A stretch of 64,000 nt of DNA from contig JAAHHJ010000004.1 of NCBI GenBank assembly GCA_010692425.1, forward strand, positions 1-64,000. The letters are read 5' to 3'. Each line of letters starts with the position of its first letter. Position 1 is the stretch's first letter. This document shows, in pieces, positions 35,504 through 45,237 of the stretch. The stretch is from Symploca sp. SIO3C6 (GTDB lineage: Bacteria; Cyanobacteriota; Cyanobacteriia; Cyanobacteriales; Coleofasciculaceae). The notes under the pieces were generated by a model, which saw nothing but the letters and a program-made list of their open reading frames with translations, was not told the origin of the DNA and did not search any database. A program made the position numbers and the translations under genes.

Positions 35504-35995
35504 TGCTGAAAATATTTTTAGTTTGATATAATTAAAGGCTGTTATAAAAAATTATCCAATTCAGGCTTTCTTAAACTGAATACCGAATAGCTAACACCTT
35601 ATAGTTAAGCTTGTAGTGTTTAAGTTTGCCATAAAGGTATTTTGCTAAGCATTTGCCAAAGTGTTACAAGCTTACGGATATCACAATAACTGTGCTATAG
35701 TCTAAAGGATAAAAGCAAAGAGTTGAGTAAACACTCTTTTAAAACAAAAGCTCAGGGGTATTAGATGGCACTAAATACCTGAATGCCTAGGTGTGAGCAT
35801 TTGTGGATGTTGTTGGAAGCTCCAACTTCAGCCAAGCCAATCTGAGCAGTCCATGATCAAACTCTTGTGCTTGATTATAAATATGGTAATGCCTGTTGCA
35901 GCTAAGTTGTTGAGTAAGAACAAAGCTGGCTAGGCACAATTGCTTAGCAGATTACAACTGGTTGCCAGAGGTAAAACCTCGATAAAAATCAAATT
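35504..35995. other. Divergent promoter region, no gene seen
   Basis: Gap between the UrtA-like and kinase genes. I see no GTA-N8-TAC box and no strong dyad. Confidence 0.3.
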
Positions 35996-37822
35996 GTGTC
36001 TGCTGACAATCATAGACCAAATAAAAGCAATGCGACGGCAGCAGTGATTGGCAGAGCAAAGCGATTCCTGGCTAAGATTAGTATCAAGCAAAAAATTGGC
36101 GCTGGGTACGCCTTGTCTGCGGTAATTGCTATTTTAGGCACAAGTACCGGGTTGGCAATTGGGACCCATTACCAACGTCAGGCAAATATTAGTATAACGC
36201 GCGTCCAAAAGCAACAGGAACAGCTGACAGACTTAAAAAGTGCAATATTACAGGCACAAATTCATGCCTCGCGAATTGCCTTTGTCCTGGGCAATCCAGT
36301 TTGGATGCGACAAGAAAGCCAGCACTTCGTAGAAGCCATTGAGGAAGCTAGGCAACTGCATGCTCAAGCAAAAAGCTTACTAAGTCATCCAGAGGGTCAA
36401 TGTACTCACGAAACAGACAAACTCAAGTCCTTGCTCAAAACCTATAGCAAAACTGTAGATGCCTATGGGAACCTGATCAACTCCCTCTTGCTCGAAATCG
36501 ATACCTCTTCCTGGCAACCAGAGGATATTGAGTCTGCCCAACAACTGTTCTTAAGCAATAGCGCTGGAGAAATAGTAATCGCTCTCGATCTTTTAGTTGG
36601 GCAATTAAACGAACAAATAAAAGTTACTAAGGAGCAACACAACCATGCTATCACCACACTCAACGAGGCAATTACTTTTCAAGACCGAATAATTTTTACC
36701 AGCATCTTACTATCAATTGCGATCGCGGTACTACTAGCTCTTTACACCAGTACCGTAATTATCGAGCCCATCGAGGAAGTGATCAGTGTTGCCCAAAGAG
36801 TAACACAGGAATCGAACTTTGCCCTCAGAGTAACCGTTACTAACACTGATGAAATCGGCATCCTCGCTACATCCCTCAATCAGCTGATTCAAAGCATTGG
36901 AACTTACACCCAGGAGCGCAAGCAAGCAGAAGCCAAACTAATTCAGACGGAAAAAATGTCCAGCTTAGGGTCCCTCGTTGCTGGAGTTGCCCACGAAATT
37001 AACAATCCCACTAACTTCATCTATGGAAACCTGCACCACACTGATGACTATATCCAGGATTTACTCTCACTGCTGCGTTTATATCAACAACACTATCCTG
37101 AAGCCAATCAGGCTATTGAAGAACACTTGCAAGCAATTGACTTCGAGTTCCTCATCCAGGATTTGCCTAAAATCCTGTCCTCAATGAAAGAGGGCACTGA
37201 ACGCATCCGCGAGATTATACTCTCTCTAAGAAACTTCTCTCGTCTAGATGAAGCTCAAATCAAACCAGTCAATCTTCAAGATGGCATCGACAACGCCTTA
37301 CTAATCCTCAACAGCCGCCTCCAGAAAGGAATTAAGGTAATCAAGGAATATGGTGAATTACCGCTAGTAGAATGTTCACCAGGGCAAATTAATCAAGTCT
37401 TCATGAACATTCTCTGCAATGCCCTCGATGCCTTAGAGTATTCACAACTCAACAACTATGACTCAGGAGTTAGAGGGCTAGATAGCGCCCCACCCTGCAT
37501 TAAGATTCGCACAGATATCAAGGAATTAGGGAGTAAAGAGAATACCCCTGAGGTAATCATCCACATTACTGACAATGGTCCAGGTATTCCAGAGGAAATT
37601 AAAGAGCAAATATTTGACCCATTTTTCACAACAAAAGAACCTGGTAAAGGTACTGGTTTGGGTTTGGCAATTAGCTATCAAATTATTAACCAGCATCACG
37701 GTACAATTCAAGTAAAATCATTACCAAATCAGGGGGCAGAGTTTGTGATTACCTTACCAGTGCAGGCACCTCTTGAGCCTCCTAGAATACCAACAGAGGA
37801 GCAAGGGGAGCACGACTGCTGA
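35996..37822 (+). CDS. Membrane histidine kinase with HAMP
   Basis: Protein of 608 residues. TM1 (about 37-57), a helical extracytoplasmic sensor (about 60-240, four-helix-bundle-like), TM2 (about 243-263), HAMP (265-320), coiled coil, phosphoacceptor helix [18 protein letters not shown], and HATPase with DNGPGIP and GTGLGLAI boxes. The kinase half is closely related to that of the first kinase in the window ([11 protein letters not shown]...FIYGN type). The start is GTG. The divergent UrtA-like binding protein may deliver its ligand signal. Confidence 0.92.
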   Translation: MSADNHRPNKSNATAAVIGRAKRFLAKISIKQKIGAGYALSAVIAILGTSTGLAIGTHYQRQANISITRVQKQQEQLTDLKSAILQAQIHASRIAFVLGNPVWMRQESQHFVEAIEEARQLHAQAKSLLSHPEGQCTHETDKLKSLLKTYSKTVDAYGNLINSLLLEIDTSSWQPEDIESAQQLFLSNSAGEIVIALDLLVGQLNEQIKVTKEQHNHAITTLNEAITFQDRIIFTSILLSIAIAVLLALYTSTVIIEPIEEVISVAQRVTQESNFALRVTVTNTDEIGILATSLNQLIQSIGTYTQERKQAEAKLIQTEKMSSLGSLVAGVAHEINNPTNFIYGNLHHTDDYIQDLLSLLRLYQQHYPEANQAIEEHLQAIDFEFLIQDLPKILSSMKEGTERIREIILSLRNFSRLDEAQIKPVNLQDGIDNALLILNSRLQKGIKVIKEYGELPLVECSPGQINQVFMNILCNALDALEYSQLNNYDSGVRGLDSAPPCIKIRTDIKELGSKENTPEVIIHITDNGPGIPEEIKEQIFDPFFTTKEPGKGTGLGLAISYQIINQHHGTIQVKSLPNQGAEFVITLPVQAPLEPPRIPTEEQGEHDC

Positions 37823-38020
37823 GGGCCCCCACTATACTTTAAGGGCTAGTGGTGGGAAGGCCTCACTTTCCCTTATATCTGCTACAGATCATGGATAGGG
37901 GGAGATGGGAAGAAATAGAAACACAAAGACACGGAGGCACGAAGAGGGGGAGAATAATCTTGAGGCCGTGTTTCTCTCGTCAATTGGATAATTCATTTCA
38001 TTTCTTAGAGTTCCCTAAAG

Positions 38021-38641
38021 ATGAACAATTGTAGTTATTCTGTGACAGCATTGGTTTTAGCTGGCGGCAAAAGTTCGCGTATGGGTCAAGATAAAGCTCT
38101 AATCTCTTGGGAAGGTATACCTATGCTCACACGAGTCACTCAGACAGCAGCAACTTGTTGTCAGCAAGTGTACATAATGACACCCTGGCCATCGCGCTAT
38201 CGGGCAGTTGTGAGCGAGTGTTGTCAGTTTCTAGAAGAATCTAACCCAGGGCAGGGACCACTTGCTGCACTAGCTCAGGGATTTACTCAAATTTCTGGTA
38301 AAAGTTCCTCAGACTGGATTTTGCTCTTGGCTTGCGATTTGCCCTGCCTACAAACTAGACTAATTCAAACTTGGATAAGCCACTTAAATGAGCTTGCTCC
38401 TGAAACTAAGGCGCTAGTTCCCCAACAGCAAGGAAGATGGGAACCTCTTTGTGGATTCTACCGCCTTGGGGCTCAGCCAAATCTGCAACATTTCATCCAG
38501 CAGGGCGGGCGCTCTTTTCAGGTTTGGCTTTCTCAACTACCTGCTAAGCCACTACCTGTGGGAATAACAGAAGCAAAAATGCTATTTAACTGTAACACTC
38601 CTGAAGATTTACCCCCTTGCAAGATTTCGACACTTGACTAG
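38021..38641 (+). CDS. mobA: Molybdenum cofactor guanylyltransferase
   Basis: MobA of 206 residues transfers GMP from GTP to molybdopterin, giving the bis-MGD cofactor needed by nitrate reductase. N-terminal signature LVLAGGKSSRMGQDKALISW; a DLPCL motif (about 108) supplies the metal-binding Asp; GGRSFQVWL lies near the end. It is followed after 61 nt by narM on the same strand, an arrangement that ties it to nitrate reduction. Confidence 0.92.
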   Translation: MNNCSYSVTALVLAGGKSSRMGQDKALISWEGIPMLTRVTQTAATCCQQVYIMTPWPSRYRAVVSECCQFLEESNPGQGPLAALAQGFTQISGKSSSDWILLLACDLPCLQTRLIQTWISHLNELAPETKALVPQQQGRWEPLCGFYRLGAQPNLQHFIQQGGRSFQVWLSQLPAKPLPVGITEAKMLFNCNTPEDLPPCKISTLD

Positions 38642-38702
38642 AAAGAGAAACACACAGATAAATTTTTCCTCCTGAACTACAGTAACTCCTTCAAGAACTT
38701 CT

Positions 38703-39179
38703 ATGACTCATTTCTTCCAATTCGAGGCAGACTTTGTCAATTCCCTCCGCTGCATTCCCATGCAGGTGCGCTTCAAACTCGACACCTGCGGTATCAAGTT
38801 AAAGTTAATCCAGTGGCATAATTTCAACCAACAAGAGCGTCAGGCGCTAGTGGAAATGCCCTGCACTACCCCAGCTGAGATTCAAGCCTATCGAGAATTT
38901 TTGCGTCACCTAGTGGAAAAACATACTGGTATGGCTGCAACAGATTTGGCAATTGAGCCTCATCCCCCCTGGATGTCGCCAAAGGTAATTCCTGATAGTG
39001 TCCAAGATAAAGCCCAGGAATTGGGAATTACTCTGTTGCCTGAGCAGTGGTTTAATCTAAGCGTACTCCAGCGTTTTGTGCTGATCAAACTCAGTCGTCC
39101 TAGTCATGAAAACAAAAATTTCCTGCCAGCTCTCCAAGAATTTGGTTTAGTTGAAAATCTTCCCCAGCAGAAAGCATAA
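38703..39179 (+). CDS. narM: Nitrate reductase-associated protein NarM
   Basis: Protein of 158 residues of the cyanobacterial nitrate-reductase-associated family. FQFEADFVNSLRCIPMQVRF at the N-terminus, LDTCGIKLKL with a conserved Cys, and QWFNLSVLQRFVLIKLSRPS are characteristic. NarM is needed for active ferredoxin-nitrate reductase (NarB) in cyanobacteria, probably for its maturation. It is the second gene of a mobA-narM unit; narB itself is not in the window. Confidence 0.9.
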   Translation: MTHFFQFEADFVNSLRCIPMQVRFKLDTCGIKLKLIQWHNFNQQERQALVEMPCTTPAEIQAYREFLRHLVEKHTGMAATDLAIEPHPPWMSPKVIPDSVQDKAQELGITLLPEQWFNLSVLQRFVLIKLSRPSHENKNFLPALQEFGLVENLPQQKA

Positions 39180-39305
39180 TCTCAATAACTTTGTATTTAT
39201 TTTTATTAAAATTGGGTTTAGTATCTTCTAAATTACTTAGAATTACTATATTGATAGTTCGCTACTGTCGCTATAAAAAACATAAAACCGTTGCCAAATA
39301 ATTTT

Positions 39306-39321
39306 CATGTCCGACTACTTA
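39306..39321 (-). repeat. Solo end of MITE-like family A
   Basis: Reverse complement of TAAGTAGTCGGACAT, the left terminus of family A, without the rest of the element. It lies 70 nt upstream of the protease-like gene. Confidence 0.5.
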
Positions 39322-39390
39322 GACAACTTTGGCAAAGGTGGCGATCATAAATAGTTCCTCCATTAACAGCGTGACTGGAGAAAAAGAGTC

Positions 39391-40458
39391 ATGGCACGTA
39401 GAGAAGCCAAAAATCTCAAAGAACTTTTGCTAATTAGGCAAAATAACCTAGATAGTATTGAGTCAGTCAACTTGAATCTCGGTAGTGCTCTTGGATACAA
39501 GTACACCAATGGGATTCGGACAAATCATCCTGCAATCCTAGTTTTCGTTCCGGATAAGATTGATAGCAGGCTAGTACCTGAGTCGCAGAGGGTGCCGAAA
39601 GAATTTGAAACAACTATTGGCACAGATACGGTCTACTGTTATACAGACGTCGTTAGGGGCAGCAAAGCCTCCCCAGGAGAAGAATTAAAAGAACCGCCAC
39701 CATTAGAACCAGACAACATTCAGGTACTTGAAGAGCTACGCCAAGGTCGAATTGGGATTATTGGGGGCGTACAATTGGGGGCTTTTGAAGGAAATGAAGG
39801 ATATGTAGGAACAGCTGCTTGCGCAGTTATGGCAGAAACAACTGGTAGAGTTGGGCTGTTGACAAATCAGCATGTAGCTGGTAGCATAGGTCGCCAGATT
39901 TACCATCCTAGACCAGGTCAGCACTTGATCGGACAGACGCAAATGGCGCTTGAGTATTTAACGGATCAAGTACATTGGGATGGAATTATCGATGAGAGAG
40001 ATGCATTTGTGAGAGTAGACTGCGCTTTTGTATCAATTCGAGACTCGGTAAAAGAGCTATTGAAGCCTGGGCTCCACCGCCTGGGTGCTTTAGGTCAAGT
40101 CATGCCCATTGACCTAGAGACAATGGATATTATTGGCACAGAAGTAATTTCGATTGGTCGCACTCGAGGAATTCAGAGCGGAGTTGTCGCTGCCTATGCC
40201 TACGAATTCTTTGATGAAGGACAAGTGTCTGTATACACAGACATGTTGATTATTGGTGACCAACCAGGCAATGCCTTTTCAACTTACGGTGATAGTGGCA
40301 AACTGATTGTGACTAAAAATGGACTTAGACCAGTAGCGCTACTTTGGGGAGGATGGCAGGAGCGCCTGCGCAAAACTTATGAACAGGAAAATTGGACCTA
40401 CGCTATTGACCTGAGTAAAGTACTCAAGTATCTGAGATTATCAATTATAAGTAACTAA
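39391..40458 (+). CDS. Trypsin-like serine protease domain protein
   Basis: Protein of 355 residues without a signal peptide. A complete S1-type triad is visible: H161 in LLTNQHVAGS, D210 in VRVDCAFVSI and S302 in YGDSGKLIV. The N-terminal 110 residues, with NHPAILVFVPDK, resemble the N-domain of NAL1-like bacterial proteins. The location is probably cytoplasmic and the function unknown. A GGAGA site precedes the ATG. It could be catalytically active, unlike many relatives that have lost a triad residue. Confidence 0.8.
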   Translation: MARREAKNLKELLLIRQNNLDSIESVNLNLGSALGYKYTNGIRTNHPAILVFVPDKIDSRLVPESQRVPKEFETTIGTDTVYCYTDVVRGSKASPGEELKEPPPLEPDNIQVLEELRQGRIGIIGGVQLGAFEGNEGYVGTAACAVMAETTGRVGLLTNQHVAGSIGRQIYHPRPGQHLIGQTQMALEYLTDQVHWDGIIDERDAFVRVDCAFVSIRDSVKELLKPGLHRLGALGQVMPIDLETMDIIGTEVISIGRTRGIQSGVVAAYAYEFFDEGQVSVYTDMLIIGDQPGNAFSTYGDSGKLIVTKNGLRPVALLWGGWQERLRKTYEQENWTYAIDLSKVLKYLRLSIISN

Positions 40459-40490
40459 AGCCATCTCAGAGATTGGCAAAGGACTTTCTG

Positions 40491-41087
40491 CTAACCCATA
40501 TGCAGTTTGACAAAGTCAATTACAGTAGAGAGTCCTTCCCCTGTTTTCAAGTTAGTAAAAACAAAGGGTTTATCGCCTCGCATCTTTTTGGTGTCCCTAT
40601 CCATAACCCCCAAGTCAGCTCCTACCAAAGGGGCAAGGTCAATTTTATTAATCACTAGCAAGTCAGATTTAGTGATTCCTGGCCCCCCCTTACGGGGAAT
40701 CTTATCTCCAGCAGCAACATCAATTACGTAAATAGTCAAATCAACCAATTCTGGACTAAAAGTTGCCGCCAAGTTATCACCGCCACTTTCTAAGAACACT
40801 AGATCTAAATTATTAAACCTTTGTTCTAGTTTTTCAATGGCTGCCATATTGATTGAGGCATCTTCACGGATAGCAGTGTGGGGACACCCACCCGTTTCAA
40901 CTCCAAGGATGCGATCGCTATCGAGCGCCTGAGAACGCACCAAGAATTGTGCATCTTCCTGAGTATATATATCATTGGTGACTACAGCAATATTACTCTG
41001 AGTACCCATTGCCTTGCATAAGGAATCTAACAGAGCAGTTTTTCCTGAACCAACAGGACCAGCAATACCGACACGAAAAACAATCAT
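40491..41087 (-). CDS. ureG: Urease accessory GTPase UreG
   Basis: SIMIBI GTPase of 198 residues that drives nickel insertion into urease with UreD/F/E. P-loop GPVGSGKT at about 8-15, [12 protein letters not shown], the nickel-binding CPH motif in [17 protein letters not shown], and [13 protein letters not shown]. The ATG at 41087 ([11 protein letters not shown]) matches the family; a longer frame to 41225 only adds residues read from a heptamer array. Other ure genes are not nearby. Confidence 0.93.
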   Translation of the reverse strand: MIVFRVGIAGPVGSGKTALLDSLCKAMGTQSNIAVVTNDIYTQEDAQFLVRSQALDSDRILGVETGGCPHTAIREDASINMAAIEKLEQRFNNLDLVFLESGGDNLAATFSPELVDLTIYVIDVAAGDKIPRKGGPGITKSDLLVINKIDLAPLVGADLGVMDRDTKKMRGDKPFVFTNLKTGEGLSTVIDFVKLHMG

Positions 41088-41126
41088 TAGAATAGAAACC
41101 AGAATGCTACAGATAGTTTGGTTTAA

Positions 41127-41168
41127 AAGTAATAAGTAATAAGTAATAAGTAATAAGTAATAAGTAAG
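41127..41168. repeat. Heptanucleotide tandem array (AAGTAAT on plus)
   Basis: Six AAGTAAT units in the divergent gap between ureG and the response regulator gene. Read on the minus strand they create an artificial [13 protein letters not shown] extension of UreG. Confidence 0.92.
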
Positions 41169-41288
41169 AGTAATTTTTTTAACAGGGAATGGGTAACAGG
41201 GATGTTCCTTTTCAAAAAAAGCCAAGAAGATGAGTTTAATATACTCTCCTTATGTTACTTTGATCAACGGTGATCACATACTCTACCT

Positions 41289-41984
41289 ATGGACTCCGTT
41301 ACCTTTGACCGCAATCCCTGTGTCTTAATCGTAGAGGCAGACGAAGCTTTGGCTGCACGTATGAGTCTAGATCTTAAAGAAGCAGGCTATGGTACTGTCA
41401 TTGCTACTGATATCCGCAATGGTTGGCATCAAGCTAATGAGATCCAACCAGCTATGGTAGTTGTAGATAGAGTGCTTTCAGGAGAGTCTGGTCTCGAGTT
41501 GTGTACTCAGCTTAGAAATGCAGGTTCTCCCGTCCCGTTGTTATTATTAATGGCTCGCGAGACAATCAGTGATCGAGTAGCTTGTCTAGAGTCTGGAGCA
41601 GATGATTATTTCTTGAAACCCTATCGCACAGAAACATTCTTGCAGATGGTACGTTTCTACCTAGAGCCAGAACCAGGTGTTGCTGAACAAATTAGATTTG
41701 GAGACTTGGCTTTAGACTTGAGTACTCGCAGGGCAATGCGCGGTGAGAAGGTGATTGACCTGACTCTCAAAGAATTTCAATTACTAAAATATTTGATGAT
41801 GCATCCCCGCGAAGTCCTAACCCGTGAACAAATTTTGGAAAATGTGTGGGGCTACGACTTTATGGGAGAGTCGAATGTGATAGAAGTCTATATTAGATAT
41901 CTGCGCCTTAAAATTGAAGATGAGGGCAAAAAGCGTTTGATTCAAACTGTACGCGGCGTTGGTTATGTGTTACGAGAGACTTAA
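41289..41984 (+). CDS. OmpR-family response regulator, NblR-like
   Basis: Protein of 231 residues: receiver (about 10-125) and winged-helix DNA-binding domain (about 138-230, LTLKEFQLLKYLMMHPREVLTR...). The receiver has Asp in VVVDRVLSG and Lys in FLKPYR, but the first acidic pair is VEADEA, not DD, so phosphorylation may be weak. The receiver and the SDRVACLESGADDYFLKPYR stretch recall NblR, which controls phycobilisome degradation and stress survival without classical phosphorylation. Naming it NblR is tentative. A DUF192 gene follows 39 nt later. Confidence 0.88.
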   Translation: MDSVTFDRNPCVLIVEADEALAARMSLDLKEAGYGTVIATDIRNGWHQANEIQPAMVVVDRVLSGESGLELCTQLRNAGSPVPLLLLMARETISDRVACLESGADDYFLKPYRTETFLQMVRFYLEPEPGVAEQIRFGDLALDLSTRRAMRGEKVIDLTLKEFQLLKYLMMHPREVLTREQILENVWGYDFMGESNVIEVYIRYLRLKIEDEGKKRLIQTVRGVGYVLRET

Positions 41985-42023
41985 AAGCTCGGACATTTGG
42001 CATTAAACATAAAGGAAAAATTG

Positions 42024-42581
42024 ATGAATAGTCTAATCAGTTTATTGGGAATCACGCTGAGTATTTGCCTGATGAGCTGTTCGGCTTCAGTACAAGCTAA
42101 CATCAAAAATGAAATGCTTGTCAATTCTTGTCAACAGCAACCATCTCCCCCACCAGTCTCACCTTCAACTATGAATTTAGGTCAAGCGCTACCAATTTCT
42201 GCTCAAATCCAGATCAATGGTCAGCTAATTTGCCTAGAAGTGGCACAAACACCCCAGCAACAGCAGATTGGGTTAATGTATCGTACAGAGTTGGCACCTG
42301 GGCGAGGTATGTTGTTTATTTTCGATCCTCCACGCCCCGTCGCCTTTTGGATGAGAAATGTTAACATTCCCTTAGATATGGTTTTTATCCGCGATGAGCA
42401 AGTCCAAGCGATCGCAGCAAATGTCCCCCCCTGTACTGCACCTCAGTGTCCTACCTACGGGCCACCAATGCCAATTGACCAAGTAATTGAACTGGCAGGG
42501 GGACGAGCCGCTGAACTAAACTTGGTAGTGGGCGATCGAGTGAGCGTTAGCTTTCTAGAAACTGAAGCCAACCAGCTCTGA
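42024..42581 (+). CDS. DUF192 lipoprotein
   Basis: Protein of 185 residues with a lipoprotein signal (ICLMSC, Cys about 16), a Pro/Ser linker and a DUF192 domain (about 70-183): VAQTPQQQQIGLMYRTEL, GRGMLFIFDPPRPVAFWMRN and the VIELAGGRAAELNLVVGDRV end. DUF192 is a small beta-barrel family of unknown function, often secreted. AAGGA precedes the ATG at 42024; an in-frame TTG at 41997 is rejected. Probably co-transcribed with the response regulator. Confidence 0.9.
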   Translation: MNSLISLLGITLSICLMSCSASVQANIKNEMLVNSCQQQPSPPPVSPSTMNLGQALPISAQIQINGQLICLEVAQTPQQQQIGLMYRTELAPGRGMLFIFDPPRPVAFWMRNVNIPLDMVFIRDEQVQAIAANVPPCTAPQCPTYGPPMPIDQVIELAGGRAAELNLVVGDRVSVSFLETEANQL

Positions 42582-43532
42582 AAGCATAGTTTTTAATTCT
42601 TATTGAAACTATTGAAAATTTAACTCAAAGCCTTGCCATTTTGCTGCGAAAATAAGGTAGTCTTTCCTCAGGTAGAGTTGAAAGTTTCAAGCATCAGGGT
42701 ACCTTTGGCTATAAGTATCCAAAGCACGGGTGTCTTAAGCTATAAGACGCCTGTTGGTTTTTGCTAGGAACTAGACGGCAAGTCTCAGTGATTGTATGCT
42801 AGTCAGTCTTGGCAGCAAGTCGCTGAGTTAGGGTGTGGGATTGGTGCAGCTAGTAGCATGGCTCTGGTAGAGAAGCTTTAACTTTGCAAATGCCTTTTAA
42901 TAAAAGCGCTGGATAAGCTGAATAAAAAGAAGACGAGTGTCTATGAGGTATATATCGTACAAAAAATGGCATTGAAGTTAACGCTGACGTTAACGGCACT
43001 GCCAACAGTTTGCGCAAATCAAGGTAAAGATACCGTTAAGCGTAAGTTTAGCCTTGGTCTGTAGGGCATTTTTGAGAGTGCCTACTAGATATAAAATCTG
43101 GGAAACAAACTGGCAAGGGCACCCAAAATAGCCAACCCCCGTAGCAACCCCTTGAATCCTCCTCGTTTTGAGGCTAGAAGGGCTCAAGATCAAGCTAAGA
43201 TTGCTTGAGACTTTAGAGTGTGGGTTTCCGTAGCCGGCTGCTCGAGGGTTCACTGACCAATATTAAGCAAATATGGGGAAATCCGAATCCTGAGCCTGTC
43301 ACGGCAAGCCCTTTAGTGCTTTAAAGTATTAAAGGCTCAATCATCACTCAGGTGAAGCAAATCTCAGATTAATAGTGATTTAAGACATAGGCAGCGATTG
43401 CCCTCGTCTGCAAAATATATCTGAGGATCTGTCAACGGTGGACAGAAAATAAACTGCTAAATGTTTTAGCTCAAGGGCAGAAGTTGCTCATACAAAATTG
43501 TAAAGAACTGACCAAAGGAGGTGAAAGCCTAA
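42582..43532. other. Long intergenic region, no gene seen
   Basis: About 950 bp without a supported ORF. It holds a terminator-like hairpin (42728-42752) and a perfect 7-bp palindrome GTTAACG-CTGA-CGTTAAC (42977-42994). It may encode a small RNA or the long leader of the DUF2949 gene, but no known RNA family was recognised. Confidence 0.4.
42728..42760 (+). terminator. Hairpin plus T run after DUF192 gene
   Basis: GGGTGTCTTA pairs with TAAGACGCCT (one G-U pair) over a short AGCTA-type loop, followed by GTTGGTTTTT. Likely terminator of the regulator-DUF192 unit, although it lies 150 nt downstream of the stop. Confidence 0.5.
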
Positions 43533-43724
43533 ATGGCCCCCACAAAATATTCTCAATTGATTCGCTTTCTTCAAGAAGACTTGGCAATTTCGACAGATTC
43601 GATCGCCATCGCTCAACGGCACCGGGAACAAGATCCAGGTCCGTTGCCAATGATTCTCTGGCAGTATGGCTTGGTAACGCTGGAACAATTAGAACGGATT
43701 TATGACTGGCTTGAAACAGTCTAA
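43533..43724 (+). CDS. DUF2949 family protein
   Basis: Small cyanobacterial protein of 63 residues: YSQLIRFLQEDLAISTDSIA, then PGPLPMILWQYGLVTLEQLERIYDWLE, which is the DUF2949 signature. Soluble, helical, function unknown. The AAAGGAGGTGA ribosome site is very strong. It ends 125 nt before a bidirectional terminator. Confidence 0.9.
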   Translation: MAPTKYSQLIRFLQEDLAISTDSIAIAQRHREQDPGPLPMILWQYGLVTLEQLERIYDWLETV

Positions 43725-43850
43725 GATTGAGTGAATCGATGCATGAGCAGACAAGTAATGTCCAAGTACTTGAGCCTTTGGGTTAATCGAACCTCTAGAC
43801 AAATCCTCAAATTGTGTTTTCATTCGCCATTTATCCGAGTCAATCAAACA

Positions 43851-43890
43851 AAAAAAGGGTGAGTCGCTAGCAGCAGACTCGCCCTTTTTT
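43851..43890. terminator. Bidirectional terminator
   Basis: AAAAAAGGGTGAGTC pairs with GACTCGCCCTTTTTT (one G-U pair) over a 10-nt loop, between the converging DUF2949 and aminotransferase genes. A-rich and T-rich arms allow termination from both sides. Confidence 0.85.
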
Positions 43891-43893
43891 GCC

Positions 43894-45048
43894 CTAGGAT
43901 TGGGCAAATACTCTAGAAGCAGCAGTAACACCGGCTCCCGGTGTAAAAGAATCTTCTCCTAATTCCTGGAGAACAGCTTCAAGGGAACTAATCGTGCTGA
44001 GGATATCCCGCTCACTGACAAAGCCGAGATGACCAATGCGGAATATTTTACCTTTTAAGTGGTCTTGTCCTCCAGCCAAGGCAATATCGAAGCGCTTTTT
44101 AATCACAGCGCGAATTTGATCAGACTCTACAGATACAGGTGCCACTGCAGTAACAGCAGTGCTAGCAGCATGATCAGGGGCAAGCAGGGGTAAACCAAGG
44201 GCTTTAACGGCTTCACGAGTCGCTTTACTCAGACGCTGATGACGGGAGAAGATCCCATCTAAACCTTCAGCCTGCATCATGCGCAGTGCCACTTGCAGTG
44301 CCACCACCAAGTTAACTGGCGGAGTAAAGGGATTGCTATTTTTCGCACTCGCTTTCTTGTAAGCACCCAAATCCAAGTAAAAGCGTGGTATTTTAGCGGT
44401 TTGATAAGCTTGCCAGGCCTTGGGACTGACAACAACAAAACCCAGACCTGGAGGAATCATATAGCCTTTTTGGGAACCAGAGGCGACTACATCAAGACCC
44501 CAAGTATCTATCGGCAGATTGATTGCTCCCAGACTAGTGACGGCATCGACTATAATCAGTGCCTCACCGTGGTCTTTAACGTAGCGATTAATAGTCTCTA
44601 GGTCATTGAGGACTCCTGTAGAGGTTTCAGAGTGAGTAACAATGACAGCTTTAATCTTCTTTTCGGTATCGGCAACCAACTGTTGTTGAAACTGCTCTGT
44701 ATCTAGCGGTTTACCCCAATCAGCCGCAATTGTTTCGACCTCAAGTCCGAAGGCTTCACTCAGCTCTACCCAACGAGCACCAAATTTCCCATTAGATCCA
44801 ACTAAGACTCGATCTCCCGGACTGAGAAAATTGATAATTGCTGCTTCCATCGCGCCAGTACCACTAGCAGTTAAGGTCAAGACCTCATTCTCTGTCTGGT
44901 GTAACCATTTGAGGTTTTGATTAACCTCTGCCATGATCGAGCTAAATTCCCCACTACGATGTCCAAACGGGTGCTTTGCCATCGCAGACAACACCTGTTC
45001 TGGCACTGGCGTTGGGCCTGGAATCATTAGCATGAGCTTGTCTTCCAT
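43894..45048 (-). CDS. Alanine/serine-glyoxylate-type class V aminotransferase
   Basis: PLP enzyme of 384 residues. MIPGPTPVPEQVL at the start, TASGTGAMEAAI for phosphate binding, VDAVTSLGA with the PLP-ring Asp, and the Schiff-base Lys in SGSQKGYM. C-terminal GKIFRIGHLGFV is typical of the AGT group. In cyanobacteria this family is also known as the small subunit of soluble hydrogenase, an old name. A photorespiratory or glycine/serine role is likely. The ATG at 45048 has GAGG upstream; a longer frame to 45144 is not supported. Confidence 0.92.
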   Translation of the reverse strand: MEDKLMLMIPGPTPVPEQVLSAMAKHPFGHRSGEFSSIMAEVNQNLKWLHQTENEVLTLTASGTGAMEAAIINFLSPGDRVLVGSNGKFGARWVELSEAFGLEVETIAADWGKPLDTEQFQQQLVADTEKKIKAVIVTHSETSTGVLNDLETINRYVKDHGEALIIVDAVTSLGAINLPIDTWGLDVVASGSQKGYMIPPGLGFVVVSPKAWQAYQTAKIPRFYLDLGAYKKASAKNSNPFTPPVNLVVALQVALRMMQAEGLDGIFSRHQRLSKATREAVKALGLPLLAPDHAASTAVTAVAPVSVESDQIRAVIKKRFDIALAGGQDHLKGKIFRIGHLGFVSERDILSTISSLEAVLQELGEDSFTPGAGVTAASRVFAQS

Positions 45049-45237
45049 ATTGTTATCCTCTATGTTCTCGCTGCGCTTAATCAAGGATGACATAACAACC
45101 CTAGCCATGAGGCGATTAATTTTCACCGTGAGGGGAAGGATCAAAGCCCCCGAATTCTATTTGTGGGGAAGCTTAACCAAAACTAAGTACCCCTGACCCG
45201 TATTATGAAGGAAGAAGCCAGATTGTAATTGTGTGGC

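Noticed and set aside
41088-41225. 46-residue N-terminal extension of UreG
   Set aside because: It is a reading of the AAGTAAT heptamer array; UreG proteins start just before the P-loop as at 41087.
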